From positions 1-42,065 of the forward strand of contig JAADGJ010000143.1 of the NCBI GenBank assembly GCA_013152435.1: a stretch of DNA of 42,065 nucleotides, written 5' to 3'. The notes under the pieces were generated by a model that did no database searches, was not told where the DNA came from, and saw only the letters and a list, made by a program, of their open reading frames with translations. The translations under genes were made by a program, and so were the position numbers. This DNA is from Chloroflexota bacterium (lineage in GTDB: Bacteria; Chloroflexota; Anaerolineae; DUEN01). Positions 1 through 8,269 of this stretch are shown piece by piece; the stretch's first letter is position 1, and each line of letters begins with the position of its first letter.

Positions 1-371
1 AAGAAAGGGGCCAGCGCCCCGGCGCCCAGGGCGAGCACGCCCGCAGCCCGCCCGCCGATCCGCCGCCCCAGGAGGAACAGCAGCGGCGCGCTGAGCAGGC
101 CGAAGTACGCGGAGAGGGATCGCACGGCGAACTCCGACCGGCCGAGCAGTCCCATCCAGACGTGGAGGAAGTAGAAGTAGAGGGGCGGCTGGATGTCCAG
201 CTCCTGGGACCCCGCGATGGCGGCCAGGGGCCGGCCGGCCACATCGATGTTCCGGCCCTCGTCCCACCAGATGTTCTGGACGTCGATGCGATACAAACGC
301 AGCGCGAGCCCACCCCACAATAGCAGGATGATCAGCGCCCATTGACGCCCGCGTGAGCTCACAAAAGGCAT
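1..371 (-). CDS. GT-C family (ArnT/PMT-like, GT39) membrane glycosyltransferase, N-terminal part, cut by window edge
   Basis: The frame is open from an ATG at 371 to the edge of the window, giving 123 residues of the N-terminus. A transmembrane segment at about residues 11-27 is followed by the acidic loop WWDEGRN (Asp37, Glu38), the usual place of the catalytic acidic residues in GT-C enzymes that take sugars from polyprenyl-phosphate carriers. The text QPPLYFYFLHVW after it is typical of PMT_2/GT39 proteins. The family acts in the cytoplasmic membrane and glycosylates lipid- or protein-linked acceptors outside; the acceptor cannot be told here. Two more GT-C genes lie in the window, and the envelope operon nearby runs in the same direction. 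Family assignment is firm; specificity is unknown. Confidence 0.85.
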   Translation of the reverse strand, partial: MPFVSSRGRQWALIILLLWGGLALRLYRIDVQNIWWDEGRNIDVAGRPLAAIAGSQELDIQPPLYFYFLHVWMGLLGRSEFAVRSLSAYFGLLSAPLLFLLGRRIGGRAAGVLALGAGALAPF

Positions 372-390
372 CCGACACACCTTTGTATGC

Positions 391-803
391 CTAAACCCCT
401 GCATGGATAACGTTCATCACGTTGTACTTTCCTCTCAATCTGACAGCGTGTCTGAAAATTTACCGGCAAGATGCTTTGAGGAGGCTCCCTCAACCGCCAG
501 CTCCACAGGGGGAGGTGTGGAGGGGGCCTCCCTTCCACAGAAATCCCACCTTTCCGGCCTGTACCTGTCTCTCTCGGCCCTTCCCGAAGGGCCCAGGCCG
601 AGGCCAAGCAGGTCGAGGGCAAAAGAAGGGTTTTCTCCGGAGGGGCTCCCCCCAACAGAAGCAACAGCATTTTTCAGACACACTCTGACAGCCCATTCAA
701 CGAACTCCCGCAGGTCGTCGCCGTAGGAGACGCTGTCGTCCCGCAGGTCGTGGCAATAGTTCCAGACGCGCTGGGCGATGGTGGATGTGGTGGATGCGGT
801 CAT
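391..803 (-). pseudogene. hsdM-like 5' fragment, carrying an inserted inverted-repeat element
   Basis: The ORF starting with ATG at 803 reads MTASTTSTIAQRVWNYC followed by HDLRDDSVSYGD. This is the typical N-terminus of type I restriction methyltransferase subunits (HsdM), which normally continue for about 480 residues. Here the similarity stops after some 30 residues. The frame then meets the right end of the 240-bp element at 684. Taking out the element and one copy of its flanking CTGAC joins the frame to a short tail that stops at TAG 391-393, about 55 codons in all. The ATG overlaps the stop of the transposase gene as ATGA. No methyltransferase motif, hsdS or hsdR is present, so this is a remnant or a small ORF of unknown use. 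Confidence 0.5.
445..684. mobile_element. MITE-like non-autonomous element, copy 1 (240 bp)
   Basis: The ends are imperfect inverted repeats: AGCGTGTCTGAAAA on the left and TTTTCAGACACACT on the right. The 5-bp sequence CTGAC sits directly outside both ends (440-444 and 685-689), as expected of a target-site duplication. The interior closely resembles a second copy at 23233-23489. Both contain a CTCCACA/TGTGGAG hairpin and the GGAAATCCCACCTTTCC-type block, and neither codes for a transposase. The element lies in the hsdM-like fragment, downstream of the transposase. The short ORFs inside it are by-products of its base composition. I cannot name the IS family that mobilises it. Confidence 0.75.
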
Positions 804-1498
804 GACTGATCCTCCGATGTGGCGCTGGTAGAGGTGATCCGGTGGGGCATCCCTACACTGCGGGCATCTTCCTGTATCATGTTCCAGAGATCTTTGGCCC
901 AGGGATCAGGGCCGATCGCGTCGGGATTGTAGCGATCCCAGGCCCAGCGGGCGGGGTTGTAGACGATATAGCGACGAATAGCGTCAAGCGCGCGTTTGTT
1001 GCGGATGATATGTTCCCAGTAGTTGCGTTGCCAGACACGCGCGCCGGGCGTCTCGCGCAAGACATTAATGCGGCGGGCGGAGAAGGATTTGAACGCCCGG
1101 ACGATTTCCGAAAGTGGGTGCCGCTTTAGGGGAGAGGATGTTGGTTCTGTGTGGGCAGGACCCGGTTCTGTAGAGGCTGTAGGGGCAGGTCTGAGACCTG
1201 CCCCTACAGAATTCGCGAAATTCGCGGGCAGATCCACAGTCAAGGCGATGATACCATGTACGTGGTTGGGCATAATGACGAACGCGTCCAATTCCACATG
1301 GTGGTAATGGTTAGGCAAGTCGAACCACGCGTCGCGCACGATCTCCCCAAATTCATTCAATTCCATCACCCCATCCACCACGCGGCCGAACAGGTGTGCG
1401 CGCCGGTGGGTGCAAATGGTGACGAAATACGCACCGGGCTCGGTATAATCCCATTCCTTCAGGCGGATGGATTTGCGGCGATAGCACTCATGGGACAC
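800..1498 (-). CDS. REP-associated tyrosine transposase (RAYT, IS200-like Y1/HUH family)
   Basis: The 232-residue protein has the RAYT layout. An N-terminal YFVTICT strand comes first, then the HUH motif MPNHVHG (His79, His81), which binds the catalytic metal, and the nucleophile Tyr160 in QRNYWEHIIR. These enzymes cut and rejoin single-stranded DNA at REP palindromes and are often domesticated rather than freely mobile. GTG at 1498 is preceded by AGGA nine bases upstream. Unusually, codons for about residues 97-107 are a 33-bp perfect palindrome (1177-1209), adding an in-frame GAGLRPAPT peptide between the HUH and Tyr halves. The stop overlaps the next ATG as ATGA. All key residues are intact, so it could be active. 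Confidence 0.92.
   Translation of the reverse strand: MSHECYRRKSIRLKEWDYTEPGAYFVTICTHRRAHLFGRVVDGVMELNEFGEIVRDAWFDLPNHYHHVELDAFVIMPNHVHGIIALTVDLPANFANSVGAGLRPAPTASTEPGPAHTEPTSSPLKRHPLSEIVRAFKSFSARRINVLRETPGARVWQRNYWEHIIRNKRALDAIRRYIVYNPARWAWDRYNPDAIGPDPWAKDLWNMIQEDARSVGMPHRITSTSATSEDQS
1177..1209. repeat. REP-like perfect palindrome inside the RAYT gene
   Basis: Two 15-base arms, CTGTAGGGGCAGGTC and its exact complement, are separated by TGA. The palindrome keeps the reading frame and encodes part of a loop between the two catalytic halves of the transposase. A second palindrome with the same GTAGG...CCTAC ends, but a different core, stands at 26222-26250. Confidence 0.85.
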
Positions 1499-1690
1499 AC
1501 GAATTTATCCTCAGTGACTCTACCCGACCTTCCATCCCACCTCAAACCCCGTCTCAGTTTCTCGAAGCACAAGAAAACGAAACGCTACAGGCCAGACTCT
1601 TGGATCAGCTGAATGCGCTCTGAATCGAAAATCACTCCGTTGTCCCCAGATGTCGACCTATAGAGGGAAACGCATGCGTCACCCCACCGC

Positions 1691-3931
1691 TCAGCGCACA
1701 ACTTCGATCACGGCGATCCGGATGGCGTTATCCACTACGGCGTCCGTCACCGGCGAGACGGGCAGCCGAACGCCGTCCTCCAGGGTGTACATGCCCACCA
1801 ACAGCGGGTAGAAGCCAGGCGGCGTATCCTCCGGCACCGGCAATTGATAACGATCCACCACCGGCCACCCGGGCTCCCAGGCTATGGTGGGCCAGGCGCC
1901 ATCCAGCGGGGTCTTGTCGTGTTGCGTGATCACGGAGCGACGATCATCCTCCAGGTGGGTGAACACGGTGAAGCTGCGATTCACAGGAGCCGTCGCTCGC
2001 CAATACAGCGTCACCGTCACGGTCTCGCCAGGACGGACCTGCGCCGACGACAGATCGAAGCCGTCCAGAACGATGGCGTTGCCCAGCCGGAAATCCAACG
2101 GCTCCGCAGGCGTCACAGAGGGGCGCTCCCGCGGCAGGACGCGGATCCAACCGATGAGATTATCCATCTGGTTCCCATCGGCATCGAACGTGGGGATCCC
2201 CTGCTGGGATTCACGATCGAACAGGCCGACATTTACACGGGCGACGGTAGGCACTGGCGCATCATGACGAATGAGCACAGGATAGCGATCCGGCAGAACG
2301 GTCCCCGGGCGCAACAGACGGGTGGGCAACGTCCCCATCCCGGGCCAGGTATCCACCTGCCCGATCACCCGCCCGTCCGGCGTCAACACGTGCACGAAGA
2401 CGCTGTAATCACGACGGAAATGCCTCAAAGGCTCCCAGTACACGGTCAGCCACAAAGTCTCGCCTGGGGTCACCGTATCCTGCTGGATCTCGGCGCCCAC
2501 AACCCGCATCAGATCGTCATGATAGATGGGATCCATGCGCGCCGATGCCGGCACCATCTCCGGACGAATGTAGCGGGGACGCGCATACGCCGGCTTGATC
2601 ACATAAAACGGCGAGGCCACGGTGAAGACAAACATGAACCCCACCAACGCCCCCATCCAATATCGGCGCCACGTCCTCGGCACCCACTGGCACCATCCCA
2701 GGGCCGTCAGGAGCATCACCGCGGAGATGGCGGGGAACAGGAGGCGTCCCTGCGTCCCCGGCGTCAGGCGGGTCCAGCGCACAAGCCCGGCGAACAGGAG
2801 AGCCAGCCACCCGGTCGGCAGCGTGAGCCACCACACCTCACGCGGGATCGGCGGCTTCCCTCGCCGCCACAGCCCCACCAGCAACCCGCCAAGAGAGATC
2901 ACGCCGATCGCGTCCAGCACGCGATAGATCCACGTGGGCACCAGGATGCTGAACCACCCGAACAGTGCCCAGAACGAGATGCGCAACCCTTCAAACTCCT
3001 TGCCCAGCTGCGCCAGGGTGGGCGGGTTCTCCCGAGGTCCCACGATCTGAAGCATGACGTTGAGCCCTGTAGGATCCCCGTACAGCCGCCAGTTGCGCAC
3101 ATACCACCACCCCGAGATCGCCAGCGCGCTGCCGAAGACGATGAGACTATCGCGCCACAGCCGGCGCCACCGTCGAGCCATGCCGGCTCTGGCGACCAGG
3201 ATGATCGCGGCGAGGAGCCAGAGGAAGAGCCCGCTCAGCTTGGCCAGGGCGGCCAGCCCCAGCGTCACCCCCAAGGCGAGGTCAGTCACGCCGTCCTGGC
3301 CCTGCAACACCCGAACCAGCCACCATAACGCCAGCGTGGACAGGAACACGATGGCCGAGTCGTTGCTCACCGCCGCGTGGATGAAGTCGAACTGGGGGGT
3401 AAAGGCGACCAGCGCGGCCGCCCCGTGGGCGATGACCGGACGGCCGGGCAGCAGCGCCTGGGCCACCCGGTAGGTCAGATAGACGGTCCCAGCTCCCAGC
3501 AATGTGGAAAGGAGGCGGATCAGATGGACGGCCAACACGGTGCCATGATAGGGCCAACGCTCCCGCGGCAGATGCACGAAGCGGTTCTTATTCCCCGGCA
3601 GGGTGGGGTTCCCAATATTGGCGTGCGCGTTGAACCACAACAGCTCATACGCGTCACTGGTATCGATCCAGCGGGTCGCCAACGCCGCCAGCGCGTAGTA
3701 GAGGGGAGGCTGGCTCCCCTCCTGCGCCCACAGATCTCCCCGCTCTGGCACCTGCACAGGGAGGCCGTTCCCGTCGGCCAGATGCTTGACGTAGAAATAG
3801 TGGTGATACTCGTCCGGGGTCTCGAACAGGGGGACGGTCACGTTGTAGATCGTCGCCACGCCCAGGTAGGCAAGCAGGATCACCCAGATCGGGCGCGGGC
3901 GGGTGAGGCGCTTACGCCACCCCAAGGGCAC
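1691..3931 (-). CDS. GT-C glycosyltransferase (GT39-like) with two tandem C-terminal beta domains
   Basis: This is an integral membrane glycosyltransferase of 746 residues. The first transmembrane segment (about 15-33) is followed by the catalytic-type loop FETPDEYHHY (Asp40, Glu41), then about ten hydrophobic segments to roughly residue 450. The last 280 residues form two similar soluble domains. Each begins with a (V)xPGETxxxTxYW strand and contains a FVH/FTH-L strand, suggesting a duplicated extracytoplasmic carbohydrate-binding or linker module. GTG at 3931 is chosen because GGAGGT lies six bases upstream; the ATG at 3964 has no such site. The gene overlaps the end of the GT4 gene by 20 bp and is last in a three-gene glycosyltransferase operon. 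Substrate is not known. Confidence 0.85.
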   Translation of the reverse strand: MPLGWRKRLTRPRPIWVILLAYLGVATIYNVTVPLFETPDEYHHYFYVKHLADGNGLPVQVPERGDLWAQEGSQPPLYYALAALATRWIDTSDAYELLWFNAHANIGNPTLPGNKNRFVHLPRERWPYHGTVLAVHLIRLLSTLLGAGTVYLTYRVAQALLPGRPVIAHGAAALVAFTPQFDFIHAAVSNDSAIVFLSTLALWWLVRVLQGQDGVTDLALGVTLGLAALAKLSGLFLWLLAAIILVARAGMARRWRRLWRDSLIVFGSALAISGWWYVRNWRLYGDPTGLNVMLQIVGPRENPPTLAQLGKEFEGLRISFWALFGWFSILVPTWIYRVLDAIGVISLGGLLVGLWRRGKPPIPREVWWLTLPTGWLALLFAGLVRWTRLTPGTQGRLLFPAISAVMLLTALGWCQWVPRTWRRYWMGALVGFMFVFTVASPFYVIKPAYARPRYIRPEMVPASARMDPIYHDDLMRVVGAEIQQDTVTPGETLWLTVYWEPLRHFRRDYSVFVHVLTPDGRVIGQVDTWPGMGTLPTRLLRPGTVLPDRYPVLIRHDAPVPTVARVNVGLFDRESQQGIPTFDADGNQMDNLIGWIRVLPRERPSVTPAEPLDFRLGNAIVLDGFDLSSAQVRPGETVTVTLYWRATAPVNRSFTVFTHLEDDRRSVITQHDKTPLDGAWPTIAWEPGWPVVDRYQLPVPEDTPPGFYPLLVGMYTLEDGVRLPVSPVTDAVVDNAIRIAVIEVVR

Positions 3932-5120
3932 GATAGACCTCCAGATGGCGCGCCGCGATGTCATCCCAGCGGAAGGCCTCAGCCAGCTGACGAGCCCCCT
4001 GCCCGATCCGCTCCCGCAACAGGGGATCGGACATGAGACGCTGTACAGCGTTCGCCACTCCGGAGGGGTCCTCGGGCGACACCAACAGGACATTCTCGCC
4101 ATCGGCCAGCCGGGGAATGCTGAACGCCGTCGGGGACGGCGGCTCCCCCGGCGCACGGGTCGTCACGATCGGCAGGCCGTGTACCAGAGCGGCCATCAGG
4201 CTCCCCCGCCGGAACGAGGCGCCATCCCGATACGGGAGCACGCAGATGTCGGCCGCCATCAGGTAAGCCGAAACCTCCGGCTCCGGCACATACCCGGTCC
4301 AATGAACCCGCTCCACCAGCCCCAGCCGGTCGATCAACTGCTGCACTCGCCTCAAGTAGGCCACGTTGGTGGGATCGCTGGCGCCCACCTGCCCGCCGAC
4401 CATCAACAGATGCGCGGGCACGCCGCGACGCACCAACTCGGCCAGGGCCAGGATCAGCGTCTCGCCCCCCTTGCTCGCGTTGAGGAACCCGAAGTAGCAC
4501 AGCAAGAGGTCCTCGGGGCGTACCCCCACCTTCGCCCGCCAATCCCCTCGATCGTAGCCGGCCGGGGGACGCGCCTGAATGTTGCTGCCGATGGGGATCA
4601 GATCCAACATGCCGACGCCACCCGCCGACTGCAACGTCTGGAAGTCCGCCGCGTTGGTGGTGATGGCCACATCCGAAGCCCGGGCCAGGCGGAACACCGC
4701 CCAGCGGCGCAATGGGCCGGCCTTGGGGAAGAGATAGGGCACCTTCAGATCGTGGAAGGTCACCGCCAGGCGCGGCCGGGTCTCGTTCTGCAGGAAGCGG
4801 GTGGGCACCAGGTTGATGGCCGGATGCATCCCGTACGCTGCCGCCTGGTACTGGACATGCACCACATCGGGCTGAATCTCACGCGCCACATCCTGGAGGA
4901 TGCGCCAAAACCGCCACCCCCAACGCGGCACGATCGCGTGCACCGTCGGCTCGATAGCCCCCTCACGATGGGGCCGCAAGTGCTCGACCCCGGCCGCCTT
5001 CGCCGTGAGCACGTGCACATCCGCCCCCAGGGCCCCCAACGCGATCCCCAACTCACGCGTGTAGTCTCCTACGCCCCCCTGCATAGGGGGGTATTCGCCC
5101 GACACCAACAGGATGCGCAT
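3912..5120 (-). CDS. Glycosyltransferase family 4 (GT-B fold)
   Basis: The 402-residue protein begins with the GT4 signature MRILLVSGEYPPMQGGVGDY, an N-terminal Rossmann start with a glycine-rich acceptor loop. It has the C-terminal nucleotide-sugar domain with GFLNASKGGETLI and the late DICVLPYRDGASFRRGSL segment, which stands where the usual E-x7-E motif occurs; the first Glu is replaced in this copy. It would transfer a sugar from a nucleotide donor to a lipid-linked or glycan acceptor at the inner face of the membrane. ATG at 5120 follows GAGG nine bases upstream and lies only 3 bp after the GT2 stop, so the two are co-translated in an envelope glycan operon. Confidence 0.88.
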   Translation of the reverse strand: MRILLVSGEYPPMQGGVGDYTRELGIALGALGADVHVLTAKAAGVEHLRPHREGAIEPTVHAIVPRWGWRFWRILQDVAREIQPDVVHVQYQAAAYGMHPAINLVPTRFLQNETRPRLAVTFHDLKVPYLFPKAGPLRRWAVFRLARASDVAITTNAADFQTLQSAGGVGMLDLIPIGSNIQARPPAGYDRGDWRAKVGVRPEDLLLCYFGFLNASKGGETLILALAELVRRGVPAHLLMVGGQVGASDPTNVAYLRRVQQLIDRLGLVERVHWTGYVPEPEVSAYLMAADICVLPYRDGASFRRGSLMAALVHGLPIVTTRAPGEPPSPTAFSIPRLADGENVLLVSPEDPSGVANAVQRLMSDPLLRERIGQGARQLAEAFRWDDIAARHLEVYRALGVA

Positions 5121-5123
5121 CTT

Positions 5124-6083
5124 CTACCGCCTCACTCCTCGCAGGCCAGAGCGCAGCACCTGCACATAGGTCGCCATGCGCTGACGACGCAAGGGCCGCC
5201 GATGGCCCACCACCCACTTGGCGGCCTCCAACATCCACTGATATCCATACGTCGCGAGCAGGAATATCCGCACCGACTCGGCCGCCAGGCGCCCATGATG
5301 CTTGCGGAAGTAGAGCACCTTGGAGCTCTGAAAGTGGATGTGGCGAGCGGGCACGGCCTGCTCGCTGGACTTCCCCTCATGGTGGATCACCCGGGCGGCC
5401 GGCAGATAGACAACCCGCCAACCCGCCGCGCGGGCCCGCCGACACCAATCCAGCTCCTCCGAGTACATGAAGAACCGCTCGTCAAAGCCGCCAACCTGCT
5501 CGACCGCCTGACGACGCACCAGGAGGCAGGCGCCAACCACCCAGTCCACCTCCTGCTCCTGATCATCCGGTCGATCGGCCACGTAATACCGCCGGGCGAC
5601 CGGATTGTTCGGCCACCAGAGATGCAGGACCGTGCTCTCCAGGAAGGCCGTCGCCAGGGTCGGGAAACGCCGCCGTGATGATTGTATACGACCGTCCGCA
5701 TAACGCAACTGTGGCCCCAGCGCGCCGACGTCCGGATGAGCGTCCATATACCGCACCATGGTCACCAGCGACTCGCCGACGATCTCGGTATCCGGGTTGA
5801 GGAACAGCAGGTAGCGGCCTCGCGCCAGCTCCAGCGCCTGGTTGTTCGCTCTGGTGAATCCCACGTTCTCTCGATTGCGGACGACGCGAACCCAGGGGAA
5901 CTCCCGCTCCATCATGGCCACGCTGTCATCCGTGGAGGCATTGTCCACGACGATGACCTCCGCGGCAAGCCCATCGCCCTCCCCGCGTACGTCGACGCCC
6001 GGCGACACGGCGATGGAGGCCAGGCAGCGCCGCAGGAGAGGAGCCACGTTCCAGTTTACGATCAGGACGGAGAGGTCCAACAC
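5124..6083 (-). CDS. Glycosyltransferase family 2 (rhamnosyltransferase-like)
   Basis: The N-terminal domain shows the GT-A fold: VLIVNWN, then VVDNASTDDS (about residues 45-54), NVGFTRANN, and the metal/nucleotide site NPDTE (about 96-100) in place of DxD. The segment GGFDERFFMYSEELDWCRR is typical of the WcaA/rhamnosyltransferase-like branch. A GTG at 6083 with a G-rich ribosome site gives 319 residues. An upstream ATG at 6206 is rejected because the added text is not GT2-like and that start falls inside the terminator of the preceding gene. It heads the operon GT2-GT4-GT-C. Donor could be a dTDP- or GDP-deoxyhexose, but that is inference. Confidence 0.88.
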   Translation of the reverse strand: MLDLSVLIVNWNVAPLLRRCLASIAVSPGVDVRGEGDGLAAEVIVVDNASTDDSVAMMEREFPWVRVVRNRENVGFTRANNQALELARGRYLLFLNPDTEIVGESLVTMVRYMDAHPDVGALGPQLRYADGRIQSSRRRFPTLATAFLESTVLHLWWPNNPVARRYYVADRPDDQEQEVDWVVGACLLVRRQAVEQVGGFDERFFMYSEELDWCRRARAAGWRVVYLPAARVIHHEGKSSEQAVPARHIHFQSSKVLYFRKHHGRLAAESVRIFLLATYGYQWMLEAAKWVVGHRRPLRRQRMATYVQVLRSGLRGVRR

Positions 6084-6197
6084 GCCGGAAGTCCCCCCAA
6101 CGAGCGTGGACACCGCCTGCGGCGACGCAAGGAAAAGCTTCTTCTCACCTTCACAGGGGGCCAACTCCACGCCGCAGACATCCCACGCCCACCCCAC

Positions 6198-6232
6198 AAA
6201 AAGCAAGGGTTAGAGGCAACCGCCCCTAACCC
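6198..6232 (-). terminator. Intrinsic terminator after the polyprenyl synthase gene
   Basis: On the minus strand GGGTTAG pairs with CTAACCC, extended by GGC/GCC around a GGTT loop, and is followed by TTGCTTTTT. It lies 24 bp after the stop at 6256 and separates that gene from the glycosyltransferase operon. Confidence 0.75.
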
Positions 6233-6255
6233 CTCACCTCGCCGCCATGCGCGCG

Positions 6256-7227
6256 TTACCAGCGCCGCTCAACCACGAAGTCGGCCAGATCCGTCAACAC
6301 ATCCCGGGCGGGCACGTCCGGAAGGATGGACAACGCCTCCTGGGCCTTCGCCACGAACTCCCTCGCCTCCGCCTCCGCCGCATCGATGGCGTCCGAGTCC
6401 CGGATCAACGCCACCGCCTCCTCCAGGCGGCTTCCGCCATCCGCCTGCGCATGTTCCAGGATGCGGATCAGCTCCGGGGCCCGCTCATCCTGCTGCAGGA
6501 AGTAGAAGACCGGCAACGTCACCGTGCCCTGGCGCAGATCGCTTCCGGCCGGCTTCCCCATCACCGACTCGTCCCCCACGAAATCGAGGATATCGTCCAC
6601 AATCTGGAAGGCCATCCCGAAGTTATACCCATACGCGCTCAGTGCCTGCACGAACTCCTCGGAGGCGCCGCTGATCACCGCGCCCGTCTCCGCGGCGGCC
6701 TGGAACAGGGAGGCCGTCTTGGCGAAGATGCGCCGGTAATACTCCTCCTTCGGCTGTTTCCAGTTCAACGCCGAGAAGAGCTGTCGTAGCTCCCCGTTGC
6801 AGATCGTTACCAACGTGCGTGAGAAGATGCGGATCACCCGGGGATTGCCGCTCATCGCCGCGAAGTCGGCGGCCTGGGCGAAGAGGAAGTCCCCCGCCAG
6901 CACCGTGGCGCCGCGACTCCACATCGCGTTGAGGGTGGGAAGGCCACGTCGAAGCAGCGCCCCATCAATCACATCATCATGAACCAACGTCGCCGTATGC
7001 AACGCCTCCGCTGCCGCGGCCAGAGGCAACACCAACTGCACATCGCACGGGGAGAACTTCGCGGCCAACAGCGTGATGGCGGGACGCAGCCGTTTGCCAC
7101 CACGGATAATCAGCCCCTCCAACGCCTGTGCGATCGGAGGGAAGGTTTCTTTCAACCGGGCGCGCATGATCTCCTCGACCATGTCGAGCTCATCACGCAC
7201 CAGGTCAAGGGCAGCCAATCGCGTCAA
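6256..7227 (-). CDS. Polyprenyl diphosphate synthase (long-chain trans-prenyltransferase)
   Basis: The enzyme condenses isopentenyl diphosphate with an allylic diphosphate to make long prenyl chains, for quinones or carriers. Both aspartate-rich motifs are visible: DDVID at 84-88 followed by the arginines of LLRRG, and DDILD at 211-215. GGKRLRP (43-49) is the usual N-terminal diphosphate-binding segment. The residues four and five positions before the first motif are small (Thr, Ala), which in this family allows long products. The length of 323 is normal. A TTG start at 7227 with GAGG just upstream is the best choice. The gene is monocistronic by its terminator. The role in quinone synthesis is family knowledge, not shown here. 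Confidence 0.93.
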   Translation of the reverse strand: MTRLAALDLVRDELDMVEEIMRARLKETFPPIAQALEGLIIRGGKRLRPAITLLAAKFSPCDVQLVLPLAAAAEALHTATLVHDDVIDGALLRRGLPTLNAMWSRGATVLAGDFLFAQAADFAAMSGNPRVIRIFSRTLVTICNGELRQLFSALNWKQPKEEYYRRIFAKTASLFQAAAETGAVISGASEEFVQALSAYGYNFGMAFQIVDDILDFVGDESVMGKPAGSDLRQGTVTLPVFYFLQQDERAPELIRILEHAQADGGSRLEEAVALIRDSDAIDAAEAEAREFVAKAQEALSILPDVPARDVLTDLADFVVERRW

Positions 7228-7447
7228 TGGACCTCATCCCCTCATGGTCGTTGTGTTCATCGACAAAGCCGCACTCCCCTACAAAGGTGCGGCCACCCCC
7301 GTTTCACCCCAACAGGACCTGCTCAGCCGTCACCCGGACCGAACACAAACCATCCATGAGCATTCACTAAAATATTCAGGTGGTATTTTACACAAGTCTG
7401 CCGATCTGAGAAAAAACGTCGCCTACAGGGTGGATGATCCCCCCATC
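7228..7447. other. Intergenic region with a leader hairpin before the prenyl synthase
   Basis: On the minus strand GCCGCAC and GTGCGGC (7293-7287 and 7274-7268) form a hairpin about 40 nt before the prenyl synthase start, followed by TTTG. A TAAAAT -10-like box stands further upstream but has no good -35. No coding sequence is visible. Confidence 0.4.
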
Positions 7448-8269
7448 TCACACGCCGACGAAGGTCTCTCCATCCCCTCCCAGACCGGACAACCGGAACA
7501 GGCGTATCGCGTTGTCCGTCGTCCGACGGGCGACCTCCTCCACCGACACACCCTGCAAACGGGCGACGGCCTCCGCGATCAGCGTCAGCCGGGCGGGCTC
7601 GTTGCGCTTCCCTCGATACGGGTGAGGCGACAGATAGGGCGCATCCGTCTCCAGCAACAGGGAGTCCAACGGCAGCTCCGGAACCAGGGCGTGTAGCCGG
7701 CGAGCGTTCCGAAAGGTCACGGGGCCCCCCAGGGCGATCAGGAATCCCATCGCACGTCCAGCCTCCGCCATCGCCTTGTCGCCGGCGAAGGCATGGAGCA
7801 CCCCTCGATACCCGCCCTCCGGCGGCGGGTGCCGATCCGCCCACGCCCGCAACGTCGCCATCACCTGCGACTGCGCCTCCCGGCAGTGGATGATCACCGG
7901 CAGGCGCAGCTCGGCGGCCAGGTCCAGCTGTCGCTCGAAGGCCTCCTGCTGCCGATCCCTGGGCGACAGATCTCGATAGAAGTCCAGTCCGATCTCGCCG
8001 ATGGCCACGACCTTGGGATGGACGGCCAGATCCCGCAGCACGGACAACACGGCATCGTCCACCGTATCCGCGTCATGGGGATGGACCCCGACGGCGGCGT
8101 ACACACCGGGCTCCGCCTCCGCCAGAGCCACCGCCCGCCGGCTGGAGGCGAGATCGGCGCCCGGGTTCACGATGACCCGAACGCCGGCCGCCCGTGCCCG
8201 GTCTAACACGGCCGCCCGATCCGCATCGAACTGCGGGAAGTCCAGGTGGCAATGGGAATCAATCAGCAC
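7448..8269 (-). CDS. TatD family metal-dependent hydrolase (DNase)
   Basis: The 273-residue amidohydrolase-fold protein has the first metal ligands in IDSHCHLD (His6, His8), the GEIGLDFY strand with the bridging Glu, the IHCREA strand with the next His, and the late TDAPYL aspartate. TatD-type enzymes are cytoplasmic 3'-5' exonucleases or phosphodiesterases. GTG at 8269 starts inside the end of the phosphohexomutase gene (11-bp overlap), so the two are coupled in an operon; the ribosome site is weak, consistent with re-initiation. The functional link between the neighbours is not evident. Confidence 0.9.
   Translation of the reverse strand: MLIDSHCHLDFPQFDADRAAVLDRARAAGVRVIVNPGADLASSRRAVALAEAEPGVYAAVGVHPHDADTVDDAVLSVLRDLAVHPKVVAIGEIGLDFYRDLSPRDRQQEAFERQLDLAAELRLPVIIHCREAQSQVMATLRAWADRHPPPEGGYRGVLHAFAGDKAMAEAGRAMGFLIALGGPVTFRNARRLHALVPELPLDSLLLETDAPYLSPHPYRGKRNEPARLTLIAEAVARLQGVSVEEVARRTTDNAIRLFRLSGLGGDGETFVGV

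Noticed and set aside
1844-5678. Long plus-strand open frames opposite the GT operon
   Set aside because: Low-complexity Arg/Pro/His text without family resemblance; the minus-strand frames carry intact glycosyltransferase motifs.
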